From: Sphingomonas sp. CL5.1
GTDB taxonomy: Bacteria > Pseudomonadota > Alphaproteobacteria > Sphingomonadales > Sphingomonadaceae
NCBI RefSeq assembly: GCF_013344685.1
Contig: NZ_CP050137.1
Span: 810,001-874,000 of the forward strand
Length of the DNA: 64,000 bases
Direction of reading: 5' to 3'
Position numbers and translations under genes: made by a program. The notes beneath the pieces are model-generated. The model saw nothing but the letters and a program-made list of their open reading frames with translations. It was not told where the DNA came from and searched no databases. Of the stretch, positions 7,462 to 18,613 are shown piece by piece (the stretch's first letter is position 1; each line of letters starts with the position of its first letter).

Positions 7462-8508
7462 TCAGCCGACGAGCGCGCGATCCCTGAGGCCGCGCCATAC
7501 GCGCAAGGCCTGCACCGTCTCCGCGACGTCATGGACGCGCAGGAGCTGGACGCCGGCATCCGCGCCCTTCATCGCCAGCGCGATCGAGCCACCGAGCCGC
7601 TCGCCCACCGGCGCCTCGTTCGACAGCGCCCCGATCATCCGCTTGCGGCTCGCCCCCAGCATGATCGGGCAGCCGAGGCCGTGGAACAGCGCCAGATTGT
7701 TGACCAGCGCGAGGTTGTCGGCGAGCGACTTGCCGAAGCCGATGCCGGGATCGACGATGATCCGCGCCCGATCGACGCCCCCGGCGACCACCGCCGCGAC
7801 GCGCGCCTCCAGCCAGTCGAACACCTCGCCGACCACGTCGGCATAGCCCGATCCGCCGTGCGGCCCAGCTTGCGGATCGGGCGAGTGCATCAGGATCACC
7901 GGGCAGCCCGCGCGCGCGACGATGCCGAGCGAGCGCTCGTCCCACAGCAGCGCCGACACGTCGTTGACGATTTGTGCGCCGGCCGCGAGCGCCGCTTCCA
8001 TCACCAGCGCCTTGCGCGTGTCGATCGAGACCAGCGCGCCGGCCGCCGCCAGCCGCCCCGCCACCGGCGCCACGCGCTTCGCCTCATCGCCTTCCCATAT
8101 CAAAGGCGCGCCGGGGCGGGTCGATTCGCCGCCGAGGTCGACCAGCGCCGCGCCAGCCGCGAGCATGTCCACGCCGGCTCCCGCCGCGCCCGCCGGGTCG
8201 TCGACATGCGCGCCGCCGTCGGAGAAGCTGTCCGGCGTCACGTTGAGGATGCCGGCCACCAGCGGCTGGTCGAAGCGCAGCACGCGCTCGCCGAGCGTCA
8301 GCGGCGGTCGCGGCGCGGTGATGCGCTGGTGGAGCAGCATGGCGCGCTCGCCGCAGCCGGCGATCTCCGCCACCGGCACGATGCGCCGGCCAGCGCCCTC
8401 GCGCAGCTCATAGGCCGCGAACCACAGCATCCCGCCCGCCAGCCGCGCGACGCTGCCGTCCGGCAGGCCGACCGGCGTATCGACGAAGTGAATCGGGCGG
8501 AGGTGCAA
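7462..8508 (-). CDS. folP: Dihydropteroate synthase
   Basis: This enzyme joins p-aminobenzoate to the pterin pyrophosphate in folate synthesis. All family blocks are present: ILNVTPDSFSDGG, GGESTRPGA, DVSALLW, DPGIGFGKS, GASRKRMIG and the C-terminal RVHDV. About 80 extra N-terminal residues (HLRPIHFVD... GGMLWFAAYEL) precede the TIM barrel; I believe this is usual in sphingomonads. No ATG precedes that segment in frame, so I place the start at a TTG 9 bases after the ccrM stop (348 aa). The exact start is uncertain. Co-transcription with ccrM is likely. Confidence 0.93.
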   Translation of the reverse strand: MHLRPIHFVDTPVGLPDGSVARLAGGMLWFAAYELREGAGRRIVPVAEIAGCGERAMLLHQRITAPRPPLTLGERVLRFDQPLVAGILNVTPDSFSDGGAHVDDPAGAAGAGVDMLAAGAALVDLGGESTRPGAPLIWEGDEAKRVAPVAGRLAAAGALVSIDTRKALVMEAALAAGAQIVNDVSALLWDERSLGIVARAGCPVILMHSPDPQAGPHGGSGYADVVGEVFDWLEARVAAVVAGGVDRARIIVDPGIGFGKSLADNLALVNNLALFHGLGCPIMLGASRKRMIGALSNEAPVGERLGGSIALAMKGADAGVQLLRVHDVAETVQALRVWRGLRDRALVG

Positions 8509-8516
8509 CGCGCCGA

Positions 8517-9689
<1,173 letters not shown>

Positions 9690-9700
9690 TCAAGCGATCA

Positions 9701-9732
9701 ATGGTTAACGCATAGCGTTACGAAATCGTTAA
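9701..9732 (-). promoter_or_regulatory. ctrA box (putative): CtrA-like binding motifs upstream of ccrM
   Basis: Read toward ccrM, there is a TTAA-N7-GTAAC element (9732 to 9717, one mismatch from TTAA-N7-TTAAC), then an exact half-site TTAACCAT (9708 to 9701). They lie 60-91 bases upstream of the ccrM ATG. CtrA activates ccrM in Caulobacter. Whether it binds here is inference. Confidence 0.5.
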
Positions 9733-9750
9733 CAGAGCGGAACATTTCGT

Positions 9751-9831
9751 GGCCGCCGGCAGATGTTGAGTCCGGGGAGTCCCGCTTGACTCAACATCTC
9801 GCGGTGTCACTCGAAAGACTCACCGGCGGCC
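9751..9831. repeat. Nested inverted repeats between rnhB and ccrM
   Basis: Inner arms AGATGTTGAGTC (9761-9772) and GACTCAACATCT (9788-9799) are a perfect 12-bp inverted repeat with a 15-base loop. Outer arms GGCCGCCGG (9751-9759) and CCGGCGGCC (9823-9831) add nine pairs. Three GANTC sites lie on the inner arms or in the loop and one in the insert. There is no T run, so it is not a plain terminator. Confidence 0.8.
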
Positions 9832-9917
9832 GCGACGACGATTTTTTCTCCTTTTCGCCTCCGCGACCGGAAAATGCGCCGGGCGATTCGGGAAAGGCCC
9901 GCCGAATCACGAACGAA

Positions 9918-10526
9918 TCACAGCGGCAGTTCGGCCTGCGCGACCGGCGCGAAGCTGCGGCGATGGAGCGGCGACGGCCCGTGCTCGCGCAGCGCGCGCT
10001 GGTGCGCCGGGCTGCCATAGCCCTTGTTCGAGGCCCAGCCGTAATGCGGCCAGGTCTCGTGGTGGCGCAACATGATCGTGTCGCGGGTATGCTTGGCGAC
10101 GATCGAGGCGGCGGCGATCGACAGCGACAGGGCGTCGCCCCCGACCAGCGCGGTCGCGGCATAGCCCCAGCGCGGCAGGCGGTTGCCGTCGACCAGCACA
10201 TGGCCCGGCTCGCGCCCGAGCAGCGCCGCCACCTGATCCACCGCGATCGTCATCGCCTTCATCGTCGCCCAATAGATGTTGAGCGTGTCGATCTCGTCGG
10301 CCTCGACCACGCCGACGCCGACGATCGCGCAACCGGTGATCCGCGCGCAGAGCCGCTCGCGCTCGGCGGCGGGTAGCTTCTTCGAATCGTCGATGCCGCG
10401 CGGCACGCCCCTCGCCGGCAACACCACGGCGGCGGCCACCACCGGCCCGGCGAGCGGCCCGCGCCCCGCCTCGTCCACGCCGGCGACGGGCGGCAGGCAG
10501 AGTCGTTCGTGCTTCAATCCGGGCAT
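9918..10526 (-). CDS. rnhB: Ribonuclease HII
   Basis: This enzyme removes RNA from RNA-DNA hybrids and single ribonucleotides from DNA. Catalytic acids are visible in GVDEAGRGPLAGP (D18, E19), LVDGN (D113) and the later block with IAAASIVAKHTRD. The length, about 202 residues, is normal. The chosen ATG gives MPGLKHERL; an in-frame ATG lies four codons upstream. The start overlaps the end of the thiD/VOC gene by 13 bases, so the two are co-transcribed. The last codons run into the GANTC-rich region upstream of ccrM. Confidence 0.96.
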   Translation of the reverse strand: MPGLKHERLCLPPVAGVDEAGRGPLAGPVVAAAVVLPARGVPRGIDDSKKLPAAERERLCARITGCAIVGVGVVEADEIDTLNIYWATMKAMTIAVDQVAALLGREPGHVLVDGNRLPRWGYAATALVGGDALSLSIAAASIVAKHTRDTIMLRHHETWPHYGWASNKGYGSPAHQRALREHGPSPLHRRSFAPVAQAELPL

Positions 10527-11662
10527 GGCAGACGCCATGGCGGGAAACGCCGGTTCTCGCCAGCGTGATAGAGACAGAGCGCATTGCCGGCGGGATCGGC
10601 CAGCCGCGCCTCGCGCCAGCCCCACGGACGGTCGAGCGGATCGGCCACCGCGATGCCGCGCGCACGGGCGGCGGCGACGGCCGCGTCGAGGTCCGCCACC
10701 TCGATGAACACCAGCGGCCGCCCGCCGATCTCCGCCGCCGCCTCGATCGACAGGGTGACGCCGCCGGCGCTCTCGAACCGGGCGTAGCGGCCGTCGCTGT
10801 CGACGATCGGGGTCAGCCCCAACGCGCGATAGAAAGCGAAGCTGGCGGCATGATCGGTCGCCGGCAGCGTGATCTGGTTGGGGGTCGCGCCACCGGGATC
10901 GACATCGAGCCGCACGCGATGATGCCCCATCGGCCCGTGCCCCGCGCCGAAGCCGGGCGCCTCGCGCAGCGCGATCCGCACGAACAGCCGCGCGCGATCG
11001 ATCGCTTCCGCCAGCGGCAGCCCGCGCCCCAGCCCGGCGGCGATCGCGCTGGCCAGCGTGCAGCCGGTGCCGTGGGTGTGCGGCGTGTCGATCCGCTCGC
11101 CTTCCCACACGCGCCGCGCGCCGGACGGCTCGATCAGCGTGTCGGCGATCGTGTCGCCCTCGGCATGGCCACCCTTGAGCAGCACCGCCGCGCCATGCGC
11201 GCGAATCGCCTCCACGCCGCCCAGCGCCGCCGCCTCGGGCAGGTTCGGCGTGACCAGCGTCGCGATCCGCATCAGCCGCGCGAACGCCGCGATCGTCGCC
11301 GCGTCCGCCAGCACCGAGCCGGAGGTCGCCACCATCACCGGATCGAACACCACCGGCACGCCGGGCAGCTCTTCCAGCACGCCGGCCACCGCCTCGGCCG
11401 TCTCCGCCGCGCCGATCATGCCGATCTTGACCGAATCGACGCCGAGATCGTCGATCACCGAGCGCATCTGCGCCACCACCATCGCCGGCGGCACGGCATG
11501 GATCGCCTGCACCCCCAATGTGTTCTGCGCGGTGATTGCGGCGATCGCGGTCATCGAATGGCCGCCGAGCATCGTCACCGTGCGGATATCGGCCTGGATG
11601 CCCGCGCCCCCGCCCGAATCGGAGCCGGCGACGATCAGCACACGCGGGACCATCGCGCTCAT
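10514..11662 (-). CDS. thiD: Fused hydroxymethylpyrimidine kinase (ThiD) and VOC-fold domain
   Basis: Residues 1-250 are a complete ThiD: VLIVAGSDSGGGAGIQ (about 8-23), VFDPVM, VLLKGGH and the catalytic HTHGTGCTLASA (about 195-206). ThiD phosphorylates hydroxymethylpyrimidine (phosphate) for thiamine synthesis. Residues 262-368 form a second domain of the VOC/glyoxalase type, with a first motif ATDHAASFAFYRALGL and a last DPAGNALCLYH. Normal ThiD ends at about 265 residues, so this is a fusion. The ATG at 11662 overlaps the DUF1272 stop as ATGA, which supports this start; an ATG also lies at 11653. It is the middle gene of DUF1272-thiD/VOC-rnhB. The VOC ligand is unknown. Confidence 0.92.
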   Translation of the reverse strand: MSAMVPRVLIVAGSDSGGGAGIQADIRTVTMLGGHSMTAIAAITAQNTLGVQAIHAVPPAMVVAQMRSVIDDLGVDSVKIGMIGAAETAEAVAGVLEELPGVPVVFDPVMVATSGSVLADAATIAAFARLMRIATLVTPNLPEAAALGGVEAIRAHGAAVLLKGGHAEGDTIADTLIEPSGARRVWEGERIDTPHTHGTGCTLASAIAAGLGRGLPLAEAIDRARLFVRIALREAPGFGAGHGPMGHHRVRLDVDPGGATPNQITLPATDHAASFAFYRALGLTPIVDSDGRYARFESAGGVTLSIEAAAEIGGRPLVFIEVADLDAAVAAARARGIAVADPLDRPWGWREARLADPAGNALCLYHAGENRRFPPWRLPCPD

Positions 11663-11883
11663 CCCTTGAAGCGGCGCCGGGTGTCCGCGGGGAATTTCTT
11701 CAGCGCCGCGCCGACCCGCGCCGGCCGGTCGAGCAATTCGCCGCCGCAGTTCGGGCAACGCTCGTCGAGTTGCTCCACGCAATCGGCGCAGAAGGTGCAT
11801 TCGAACGAGCAGATGAAGGCGCCGCCCTCATCCGCTGGCAAATCGACGCCGCAGCGTTCGCAATCGGGGCGCATCTCAAGCAT
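11659..11883 (-). CDS. DUF1272 family zinc-ribbon-like small protein
   Basis: A 74-residue protein with seven cysteines in pairs: CERC, CSFECTFCADC and CPNC. This spacing is expected for one or two bound zinc ions and matches DUF1272. It begins MLEMRPDCERC; there is no strong ribosome-binding site and another ATG lies three codons on. The C-terminus is basic (RRRFKG). The function of the family is unknown. Its stop overlaps the thiD start. The start lies only 38 bases from a divergently read amidohydrolase gene, so the two share a short promoter region. Confidence 0.88.
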   Translation of the reverse strand: MLEMRPDCERCGVDLPADEGGAFICSFECTFCADCVEQLDERCPNCGGELLDRPARVGAALKKFPADTRRRFKG

Positions 11884-11921
11884 GAAGCTGGCATAGAGCG
11901 ACGAGGAAAGGGGAGACAAGT

Positions 11922-13193
11922 ATGCGCATGATCGCTTTGGCGCTCGCGCTGGCGGCCGCATCGGGTGCGCATGGGGAGACGCGCTATGTCCACGCCGGGC
12001 GGCTGATCGACACCGAGCATGGCAAGGTGCTGACCGACCAGCGCATCGACATCGCCGACGATCGCGTGACGGCGGTCGGCCCGTGGTCGCCGCCGCCGGC
12101 CGGCGCGCGCGTGATCGACTGGTCGGCGCTGACCGTGCTGCCCGGCCTGATCGATTGCCACACCCATGTCTCGGACGGCTATGCGGACAGCAGCGATCCG
12201 GCGGAGGCGCTGCACCATTCCGCCGCCGCGACGATCCTGAAGGGCGCGCGCCGCGCCCGCGAGACGCTGGAGGCTGGCTTCACCACCGTCCGCGACGTCG
12301 GCGTGTTCCGCGGCCTTTCGGACGTGGCATTGCGCGACGCGATCGCGGCGGGCGACGTGACCGGCCCGCGCATGGTGGTGGCCGGGGCCTATATCACCAT
12401 CCCCAACGGCGGCGGCGCGGTGACGGGCGCCGCGCCCGACGTGCCGGTGCCGCCGGACATGCGGCTCGGCTATGTCCGCACCGCCGACGATGCGCGCAAC
12501 GCGGTGGACATGCTGTTCAGCCGTGGCGCGGACTTCATCAAGATGATCGCCACCGGCGCGGTGCTGGCGGTCGGCTCGACCCCCGGCGCGCTGGAGCTGA
12601 CGCCGGAGGAGATGCAGGCCGCCTGCGACGCGGCAAAGCGCCATGGCAGCTATTGCATCGCCCATGCCCATGGTGCGGAGGGCATCAAGGCCGCGATCCG
12701 CGCCGGCGCGCGCTCGATCGAGCATGCCAGCCTGATCGACGACGAGGGCCTGCGCATGGCGAAAGAGGCGGGCGTGTGGCTCGACATGGACATCTACGAT
12801 GGCGACTGGATCGACGCGGAGGGGACGAAGAACGGCTGGCCCGCCGAATATCTCCAGAAGAACCGCGATACCACCGAGGCGCAGCGGCAGGGCTTCGCCA
12901 AGGCGGTGAAGATGGGCGTGAAGCTCTCCTTCGGCACCGATGCGGGCGTCTATCCCCACGGCCTCAACGCGCGGCAGTTCGCCTATATGGTGCGCTACGG
13001 CATGACGCCGATGCAGGCGATCCAGTCCGCCACCGTGGTATCGGCGGCGCTGCTACGCAGGAGCGCGGACGTCGGCGCGCTGTCGCCGGGCCATTATGCG
13101 GACATGGTCGCGGTGGCCGGCGATCCGCTCACGGACGTGCGCGTGCTGGAGAAGGTGACGCATGTGATGAAGGGGGGCGAGGTGGTGCGGTGA
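11922..13193 (+). CDS. Exported amidohydrolase family metal-dependent hydrolase
   Basis: A 423-residue protein with an N-terminal signal peptide (MRMIALALALAAASGAHG) and a TIM-barrel amidohydrolase domain. Metal-site residues are visible: H80 and H82 in LPGLIDCHTH, a lysine likely to be carboxylated in FIKMIATGA, histidines in CIAHAHG and IEHAS, and the catalytic Asp in FGTDAGVYPHG. It resembles imidazolonepropionase-like and Xaa-Pro (prolidase-type) hydrolases that act on amide or dipeptide bonds. The precise substrate is unknown. A strong GGGGAG ribosome-binding site precedes it. It ends nine bases before the convergent CPBP gene. Confidence 0.92.
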   Translation: MRMIALALALAAASGAHGETRYVHAGRLIDTEHGKVLTDQRIDIADDRVTAVGPWSPPPAGARVIDWSALTVLPGLIDCHTHVSDGYADSSDPAEALHHSAAATILKGARRARETLEAGFTTVRDVGVFRGLSDVALRDAIAAGDVTGPRMVVAGAYITIPNGGGAVTGAAPDVPVPPDMRLGYVRTADDARNAVDMLFSRGADFIKMIATGAVLAVGSTPGALELTPEEMQAACDAAKRHGSYCIAHAHGAEGIKAAIRAGARSIEHASLIDDEGLRMAKEAGVWLDMDIYDGDWIDAEGTKNGWPAEYLQKNRDTTEAQRQGFAKAVKMGVKLSFGTDAGVYPHGLNARQFAYMVRYGMTPMQAIQSATVVSAALLRRSADVGALSPGHYADMVAVAGDPLTDVRVLEKVTHVMKGGEVVR

Positions 13194-13202
13194 AACCGCC
13201 CT

Positions 13203-14003
13203 TCAGAATCTCCCCCGCTTGCCCTGCACGATCGCGACGGCCCCGACCAGAAGGCAACTCGCGATGATGAAATTCTGGCTGTCGAGCAGATCCCATCGAT
13301 CGGCGACCAGAAGGCTCGGCGCATCGGCCAAACCGTGCAGGCCGATGCAGATCAACAGGTTGCCGGTAGCGCAATAGAGCAGGGCCAGCGCCACGCCCGC
13401 GATGAACAGGCCGGTCAACGCGGAAGCGTCCAGTCCGGGAATTGCCGGCAGGTGCATGGCGGCGAACGCGGCCTGCGACAGGATGACGGCGAGGATCAGC
13501 GAAACCGATCGGCCCGCCCCGATCCTGCCGAGCCTCAATGCGATCTGGCGCATCAGCACGCCGCGAAACAGCATCTCCTCCAGCAAGGCGGTGCCCAAGG
13601 TGGTGCCGAGCCACTGCCCCACAACCCCCAAAGGCCTGGCGGACCAGGCCGGATCGATCCGCAAACTCCCCGCCTTCATCGCCGCAAGCGCCTCGAGCAG
13701 ATTGACGCCGATCCAGATCGCCGCCGTGAAGGCGATGGCCGGGCCGATGCGGCCGACAAGCCCGAGATCGCGCAGCCGCTGCTTCCCGAATACGGCCAAT
13801 ATCCCGATGGCCGCCGCGCTGATCGTCAGATTGGCGACCAGCGTCGGCGCGACCAGCCCGCCGGTCGCCTTGCGCACGATCCCCAGCGCGCCCGACGGGA
13901 ACACCAGACGGACGAACACGAGTTGCAGGGCGACGAACACCACGGCCACGAGCGCCATCAGCGCCCATGAAACCGGCTTCGGCATCGCCAGCCGATTCAG
14001 CAT
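13203..14003 (-). CDS. CPBP family intramembrane glutamic protease
   Basis: A 266-residue protein with about eight hydrophobic helices and the Abi/CPBP motifs in order: EExxxR (LLEEMLFRG), FxxxH (FAAMH) and HxxxD (LHGLAD). These residues form the active site of CAAX-processing and related membrane proteases. Bacterial members can process peptides or act in immunity to bacteriocins, but nothing adjacent suggests a peptide substrate. It lies 10 bases after the start of glmM in the same direction, so it may be co-transcribed with it, and is convergent with the amidohydrolase. Confidence 0.9.
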   Translation of the reverse strand: MLNRLAMPKPVSWALMALVAVVFVALQLVFVRLVFPSGALGIVRKATGGLVAPTLVANLTISAAAIGILAVFGKQRLRDLGLVGRIGPAIAFTAAIWIGVNLLEALAAMKAGSLRIDPAWSARPLGVVGQWLGTTLGTALLEEMLFRGVLMRQIALRLGRIGAGRSVSLILAVILSQAAFAAMHLPAIPGLDASALTGLFIAGVALALLYCATGNLLICIGLHGLADAPSLLVADRWDLLDSQNFIIASCLLVGAVAIVQGKRGRF

Positions 14004-14013
14004 CGCCCCGCCT

Positions 14014-15366
14014 CTACGCCGCCGCCTTCACCGCCTCGCACACCCGGTCCACCACCGCTTCGACGTGCGCGCGATCGTCGCCCTCGGCCATCACGCGGAT
14101 CACCGGCTCGGTGCCCGAGGCGCGGATCACGAGGCGGCCTCGCCCCTCCAGCTCCGCTTCCGCCGCCGCGATCGCAGCCTTCACCGCCGCCGTGTCGAGC
14201 GGCTTCGCGCCGCGTTCGAAGCGGACGTTCTTGAGCAATTGCGGCAGCGGATCGAAGCGATGGAGCACCTCGCTCGCGAGCGCGCCGGCGCGCTGCACCT
14301 CGGCGAGGATCTGGAGCGCAGCCACCAGCCCGTCGCCGGTGGTGCCGTAATCCGACAGGATGATATGCCCGGACTGCTCGCCGCCGACGTTGTAGCCGCG
14401 CGCGCGCATCGTCTCCAGCACGTAGCGGTCGCCGACGCCGGTGCGCACCAGCCCCAGCCCCTGCGCGGAGAGATGCCGTTCCAGCCCGAGATTCGACATC
14501 ACCGTCGCCACCAGTCCGCCACCGGCGAGCCGCCCGGCGCGGGCGAAACCGGTGGCGATCGTCGCCATGAGCTGATCGCCGTCGACCACCGCGCCCTTCT
14601 CGTCGACCACGATCAGCCGGTCGGCATCGCCGTCGAGCGCGATGCCGATCGCCGCCCCGCTCGCCACCACGGTCTCGGACAAGGTCTGCGGCGCGGTCGA
14701 GCCGACGCCATCGTTGATGTTGCGCCCGTTCGGCGTCACGCCGATCGCGACGATCTCCGCCCCCAGCTCCCACAGGGCGGCGGGCGCGACCTGATAGGCG
14801 GCGCCGTTGGCGCAATCTACCACCACCTTCATCCCGTCGAGGCGAAGGTCGTCGGGGAAGGTGGACTTGGCGAAGTGGATGTAGCGGCCCTGCGCGTCGT
14901 CGATCCGCCGCGCGCGGCCGATCTGCGCGGCGGGCGCGAGCGGCACCGCGCCCTGGTCCACGCCGTCGATCAGCGCCTCGATCTCGGCTTCCGCCTCGTC
15001 GGATAATTTGTAGCCGTCCGGGCCGAACAGCTTGATCCCGTTGTCGGCGAAGGGATTGTGGCTGGCGGAGATCATCACGCCCAGATCGGCGCGCATCGAC
15101 TGCGTCAGCATCGCCACCGCCGGGGTGGGCATCGGCCCGGTCATCACCACGTCCATGCCGACGCTGGTGAAGCCCGCGACCAGCGCGGATTCGAGCATGT
15201 AGCCGGACAATCGCGTATCCTTGCCGATCAGCACGCGATGGCGATGGTCGCCGCGCTGGAAATAGGTGCCGGCCGCCATGCCGACCTTCATCGCCATCGC
15301 CGCCGTCATCGGCGCGAGGTTGGTGAGGCCGCGAATCCCGTCGGTGCCGAAATATTTTCTTGCCAT
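14014..15366 (-). CDS. glmM: Phosphoglucosamine mutase
   Basis: A 450-residue enzyme that converts glucosamine-6-phosphate to glucosamine-1-phosphate for peptidoglycan and lipopolysaccharide. It starts with the family hallmark [13 protein letters not shown], has the phosphoserine loop [11 protein letters not shown] (catalytic Ser about 102), the Mg-binding DGDADR (about 245-250) and the C-terminal phosphate loop [12 protein letters not shown]. Length and domain order are normal. It diverges from the symporter gene to its right. Confidence 0.97.
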   Translation of the reverse strand: MARKYFGTDGIRGLTNLAPMTAAMAMKVGMAAGTYFQRGDHRHRVLIGKDTRLSGYMLESALVAGFTSVGMDVVMTGPMPTPAVAMLTQSMRADLGVMISASHNPFADNGIKLFGPDGYKLSDEAEAEIEALIDGVDQGAVPLAPAAQIGRARRIDDAQGRYIHFAKSTFPDDLRLDGMKVVVDCANGAAYQVAPAALWELGAEIVAIGVTPNGRNINDGVGSTAPQTLSETVVASGAAIGIALDGDADRLIVVDEKGAVVDGDQLMATIATGFARAGRLAGGGLVATVMSNLGLERHLSAQGLGLVRTGVGDRYVLETMRARGYNVGGEQSGHIILSDYGTTGDGLVAALQILAEVQRAGALASEVLHRFDPLPQLLKNVRFERGAKPLDTAAVKAAIAAAEAELEGRGRLVIRASGTEPVIRVMAEGDDRAHVEAVVDRVCEAVKAAA

Positions 15367-15458
15367 CGCCTGCGTCCGGTTCCCCTATCGGCTCCCTGCC
15401 AGGGGCTGATAGCGTCGCGCGGCGAAAAGGGCGAGCCAGAAGGAACTCAAGGATCAGA

Positions 15459-16723
15459 ATGTCCCCATCCACCCGCATCCTGCTCGCGCTGATCGCTGGC
15501 ATCGTCGCCGGCATCCTGATCGCCGGCTTCGCGCCGCAAGCGGTCGATCCGGTCACGTCCGTCGCCGGGCCGATCGGACAGGCGTGGCTCAACGGCCTGC
15601 AGATGACGATCGTGCCCCTCGTCTTCTCGCTGCTCGTCACCGGCGTCGCGGCGACGGCGGAGGCGGCGCAGGCGGGAAAGCTCGCGGGGCGGGCGGTCGG
15701 CCTTTACCTGATCGTCATGGCGGCGTCGGCGATCGCGGCCGCCTTCCTGACGCCGCTGTTCCTGCAACTCGCGCCGCTGCCGGTGGAGTCCGCCGCCGCG
15801 CTGCGCCGCGCGCTGGCGGGGGCGGAGACGGTGCAGCCGGTGCCCCCGGTGGGCGACTTCATCGCCGGCATCATCCCGGCCAATGCGCTGAAGGCGTCGG
15901 CGGACAGCAATTTCCTGTCGATGATCGTCTTCGCGCTGGTGTTCGCCTTCGCGCTGATGCGGATCGACGCGGGGCTGCGCGATCTCGTCACCCGCCTGTT
16001 CTCGGGCATCCGCGACGCGATGCTGGTGGTGATCGGCTGGGTGCTGTGGATCGGGCCGCTCGGCGTGTTCGCGCTGGCGCTGGTGGTCGGCGCGAAGGCG
16101 GGAGGAGGCGCGTTCCACGCGCTGGTCCATTATATCCTCACCGTCTCGGCGGTGGGGCTGGTGGTGTCGCTGGTCGCCTATCCGCTCGCGGTGATCGGCG
16201 GGCGGGTAGGCCTCGCCCATTACGTTCGCGCCGGGCTGTCGACGCAGGCGGTGGCGATCTCGACGCAATCCTCTCTCGCCTCGCTGCCGGCGATGCTGGC
16301 CAGTTCGCGCGCGATGGGGGTGCCGGTGGCGACCGCCGGCGTCACGCTGCCGCTCGCCGTCGCGATCCTGCGCGCAACCGGGCCGGCGATGAACTTCGCG
16401 GTGGCGATCTATGTCGCGACCTGGTTCGGCGTGCCGCTCCACGCCGCGACGCTGGCGGCGGGCGCGCTGGTGGCGATGCTCACCTCGCTCGGCTCGGTCA
16501 GCCTGCCGGGCACGGTGAGCTTCATCGGCGCGATCTCCCCGGTCTGCGCGACGCTCGGGGCGCCCGTCGCGCCGCTCGGGCTGCTCGTCGCGGTGGAGAC
16601 GATGCCGGACATTGTGCGCACGCTCGGCAACGTCATGTGGGATCTCGCCACCACCGTCACGCTGGCGCGCGGCCAGCGCGTCGTGGAGGATGAGGCGGAT
16701 ACGATCGTGGAAGGGATCGAGGC

Positions 16724-16727
<4 letters not shown>
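15459..16727 (+). CDS. Dicarboxylate/amino acid:cation symporter (DAACS family)
   Basis: A 422-residue inner-membrane protein with eight or more helices and re-entrant loops. Family signatures are the serine-rich hairpin [13 protein letters not shown], followed by [21 protein letters not shown], and the second hairpin [14 protein letters not shown]. Members import glutamate, aspartate, succinate or similar acids with H+ or Na+. I chose the ATG at 15459 ([12 protein letters not shown]), which follows a GGATCAG spacer and gives a clean first helix. It overlaps the aldo/keto reductase gene as ATGA, so the two are translationally coupled. Confidence 0.92.
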
Positions 16728-17719
<992 letters not shown>

Positions 17720-17740
17720 GCATCCGGACGGTAGATGTTA

Positions 17741-17780
17741 TTGACAGCAGTGTGAGCAGCGCTTATTGACATTGTTGTCA
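17741..17780 (+). promoter_or_regulatory. Promoter and operator-like palindrome before coq4
   Basis: A TTGACA box (17741-17746), a 17-base spacer and TATTGA (17764-17769) resemble a sigma-70 promoter with a weak -10. An inverted repeat TGACA-TTGT-TGTCA (17767-17780) overlaps the -10 and the expected transcription start, a classic repressor position. A strong AAGGAG ribosome-binding site follows. Confidence 0.5.
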
Positions 17781-17795
17781 GTAAGGAGTGATTCG

Positions 17796-18602
17796 ATGGC
17801 CGCCACCCTTCCTCCCCTCCCCGGCACCACGGGCCGCCGCGACTGGCGCACCGCCTTCGCCGCGATCCGCAAGCTGCTCGCCAATGGCGACGATACGGTG
17901 CAGGTGTTCCGCATCATGCGCGCGCTCAACGTCGGCGCGACCGAGCAGGGCTATGCCCGGCTGATCGCCACCGAACGGGGCGGGCGGATCGCCTATGACC
18001 AGGTCGAGCTGGCGGAGGTGTTTTCCCAGCCCGGCTTCGCCAGCCAGTTCGCCCCCGGCACGATCGGCGCCGCCTATCGCGACTTCCTCGAATCGACCGG
18101 CTATTCCGCCGACGGCCTCGCCGACGTCAGCCGCGAGGGCACCGACAGCGAGGATATGCCGCACCCTTATGCGTGGTTCGGCCGCCGCGTGCGCGACACC
18201 CATGACATCTGGCATGTGATGACCGGCTACAAGGCCGACGAGAGCCTCGGCGAGGCGGCGCTGGTGGCGTTCAGCTACGCGCAGGTCGGCGGGCTGGGCT
18301 GGGCGTTCATCGCCGCCGCCGCCGCGCTCAAGAGCCTGCGCGTCACGAAGGGCACGCTCTTCGCCAGGGCGGTGTGGGAAGGCTATCGCCACGGCCGCGC
18401 CGCGCAATGGCTGTCGGGCGAGGATTATCTGACGCTGCTCCACGAGCCGATCGAGGCCGCGCGGCAGCGGCTGGGCATCCGCGAGCCGAAAATATATCTG
18501 GAGGCGCAACGCGTGCTGGGGCCGGAGATGGCCTCCTATCTCAGCGACCGGCGCGAGAAGGACGCGGCGATCACGTCCGAGCCGCCGCGCCTCGCCGCCT
18601 GA
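17796..18602 (+). CDS. Coq4 family ubiquinone biosynthesis protein
   Basis: A 268-residue protein with the Coq4 zinc-binding motif HDIWH (about 136-140) followed by an acid at 153, inside a mostly helical domain. Coq4 proteins are needed for ubiquinone synthesis; the eukaryotic member has been linked to C1 decarboxylation and hydroxylation of the ring precursor, and bacterial homologues are less studied. The start follows an AAGGAGTG ribosome-binding site. No other ubiquinone gene is adjacent. An operator-like palindrome precedes it, unusual for a housekeeping quinone gene. Confidence 0.88.
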   Translation: MAATLPPLPGTTGRRDWRTAFAAIRKLLANGDDTVQVFRIMRALNVGATEQGYARLIATERGGRIAYDQVELAEVFSQPGFASQFAPGTIGAAYRDFLESTGYSADGLADVSREGTDSEDMPHPYAWFGRRVRDTHDIWHVMTGYKADESLGEAALVAFSYAQVGGLGWAFIAAAAALKSLRVTKGTLFARAVWEGYRHGRAAQWLSGEDYLTLLHEPIEAARQRLGIREPKIYLEAQRVLGPEMASYLSDRREKDAAITSEPPRLAA

Positions 18603-18613
18603 TTCCGCTCCCG

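Noticed and set aside
9751..9831. Simple rho-independent terminator reading of the inverted repeats
   Set aside because: No T run follows either side, and the stem arms hold GANTC sites, so it is reported as a repeat/regulatory element instead.
11663..11921. Possible TPP riboswitch upstream of the thiD gene
   Set aside because: thiD overlaps DUF1272 directly, and the 38-bp gap upstream of DUF1272 is far too short and lacks the THI-box pattern.
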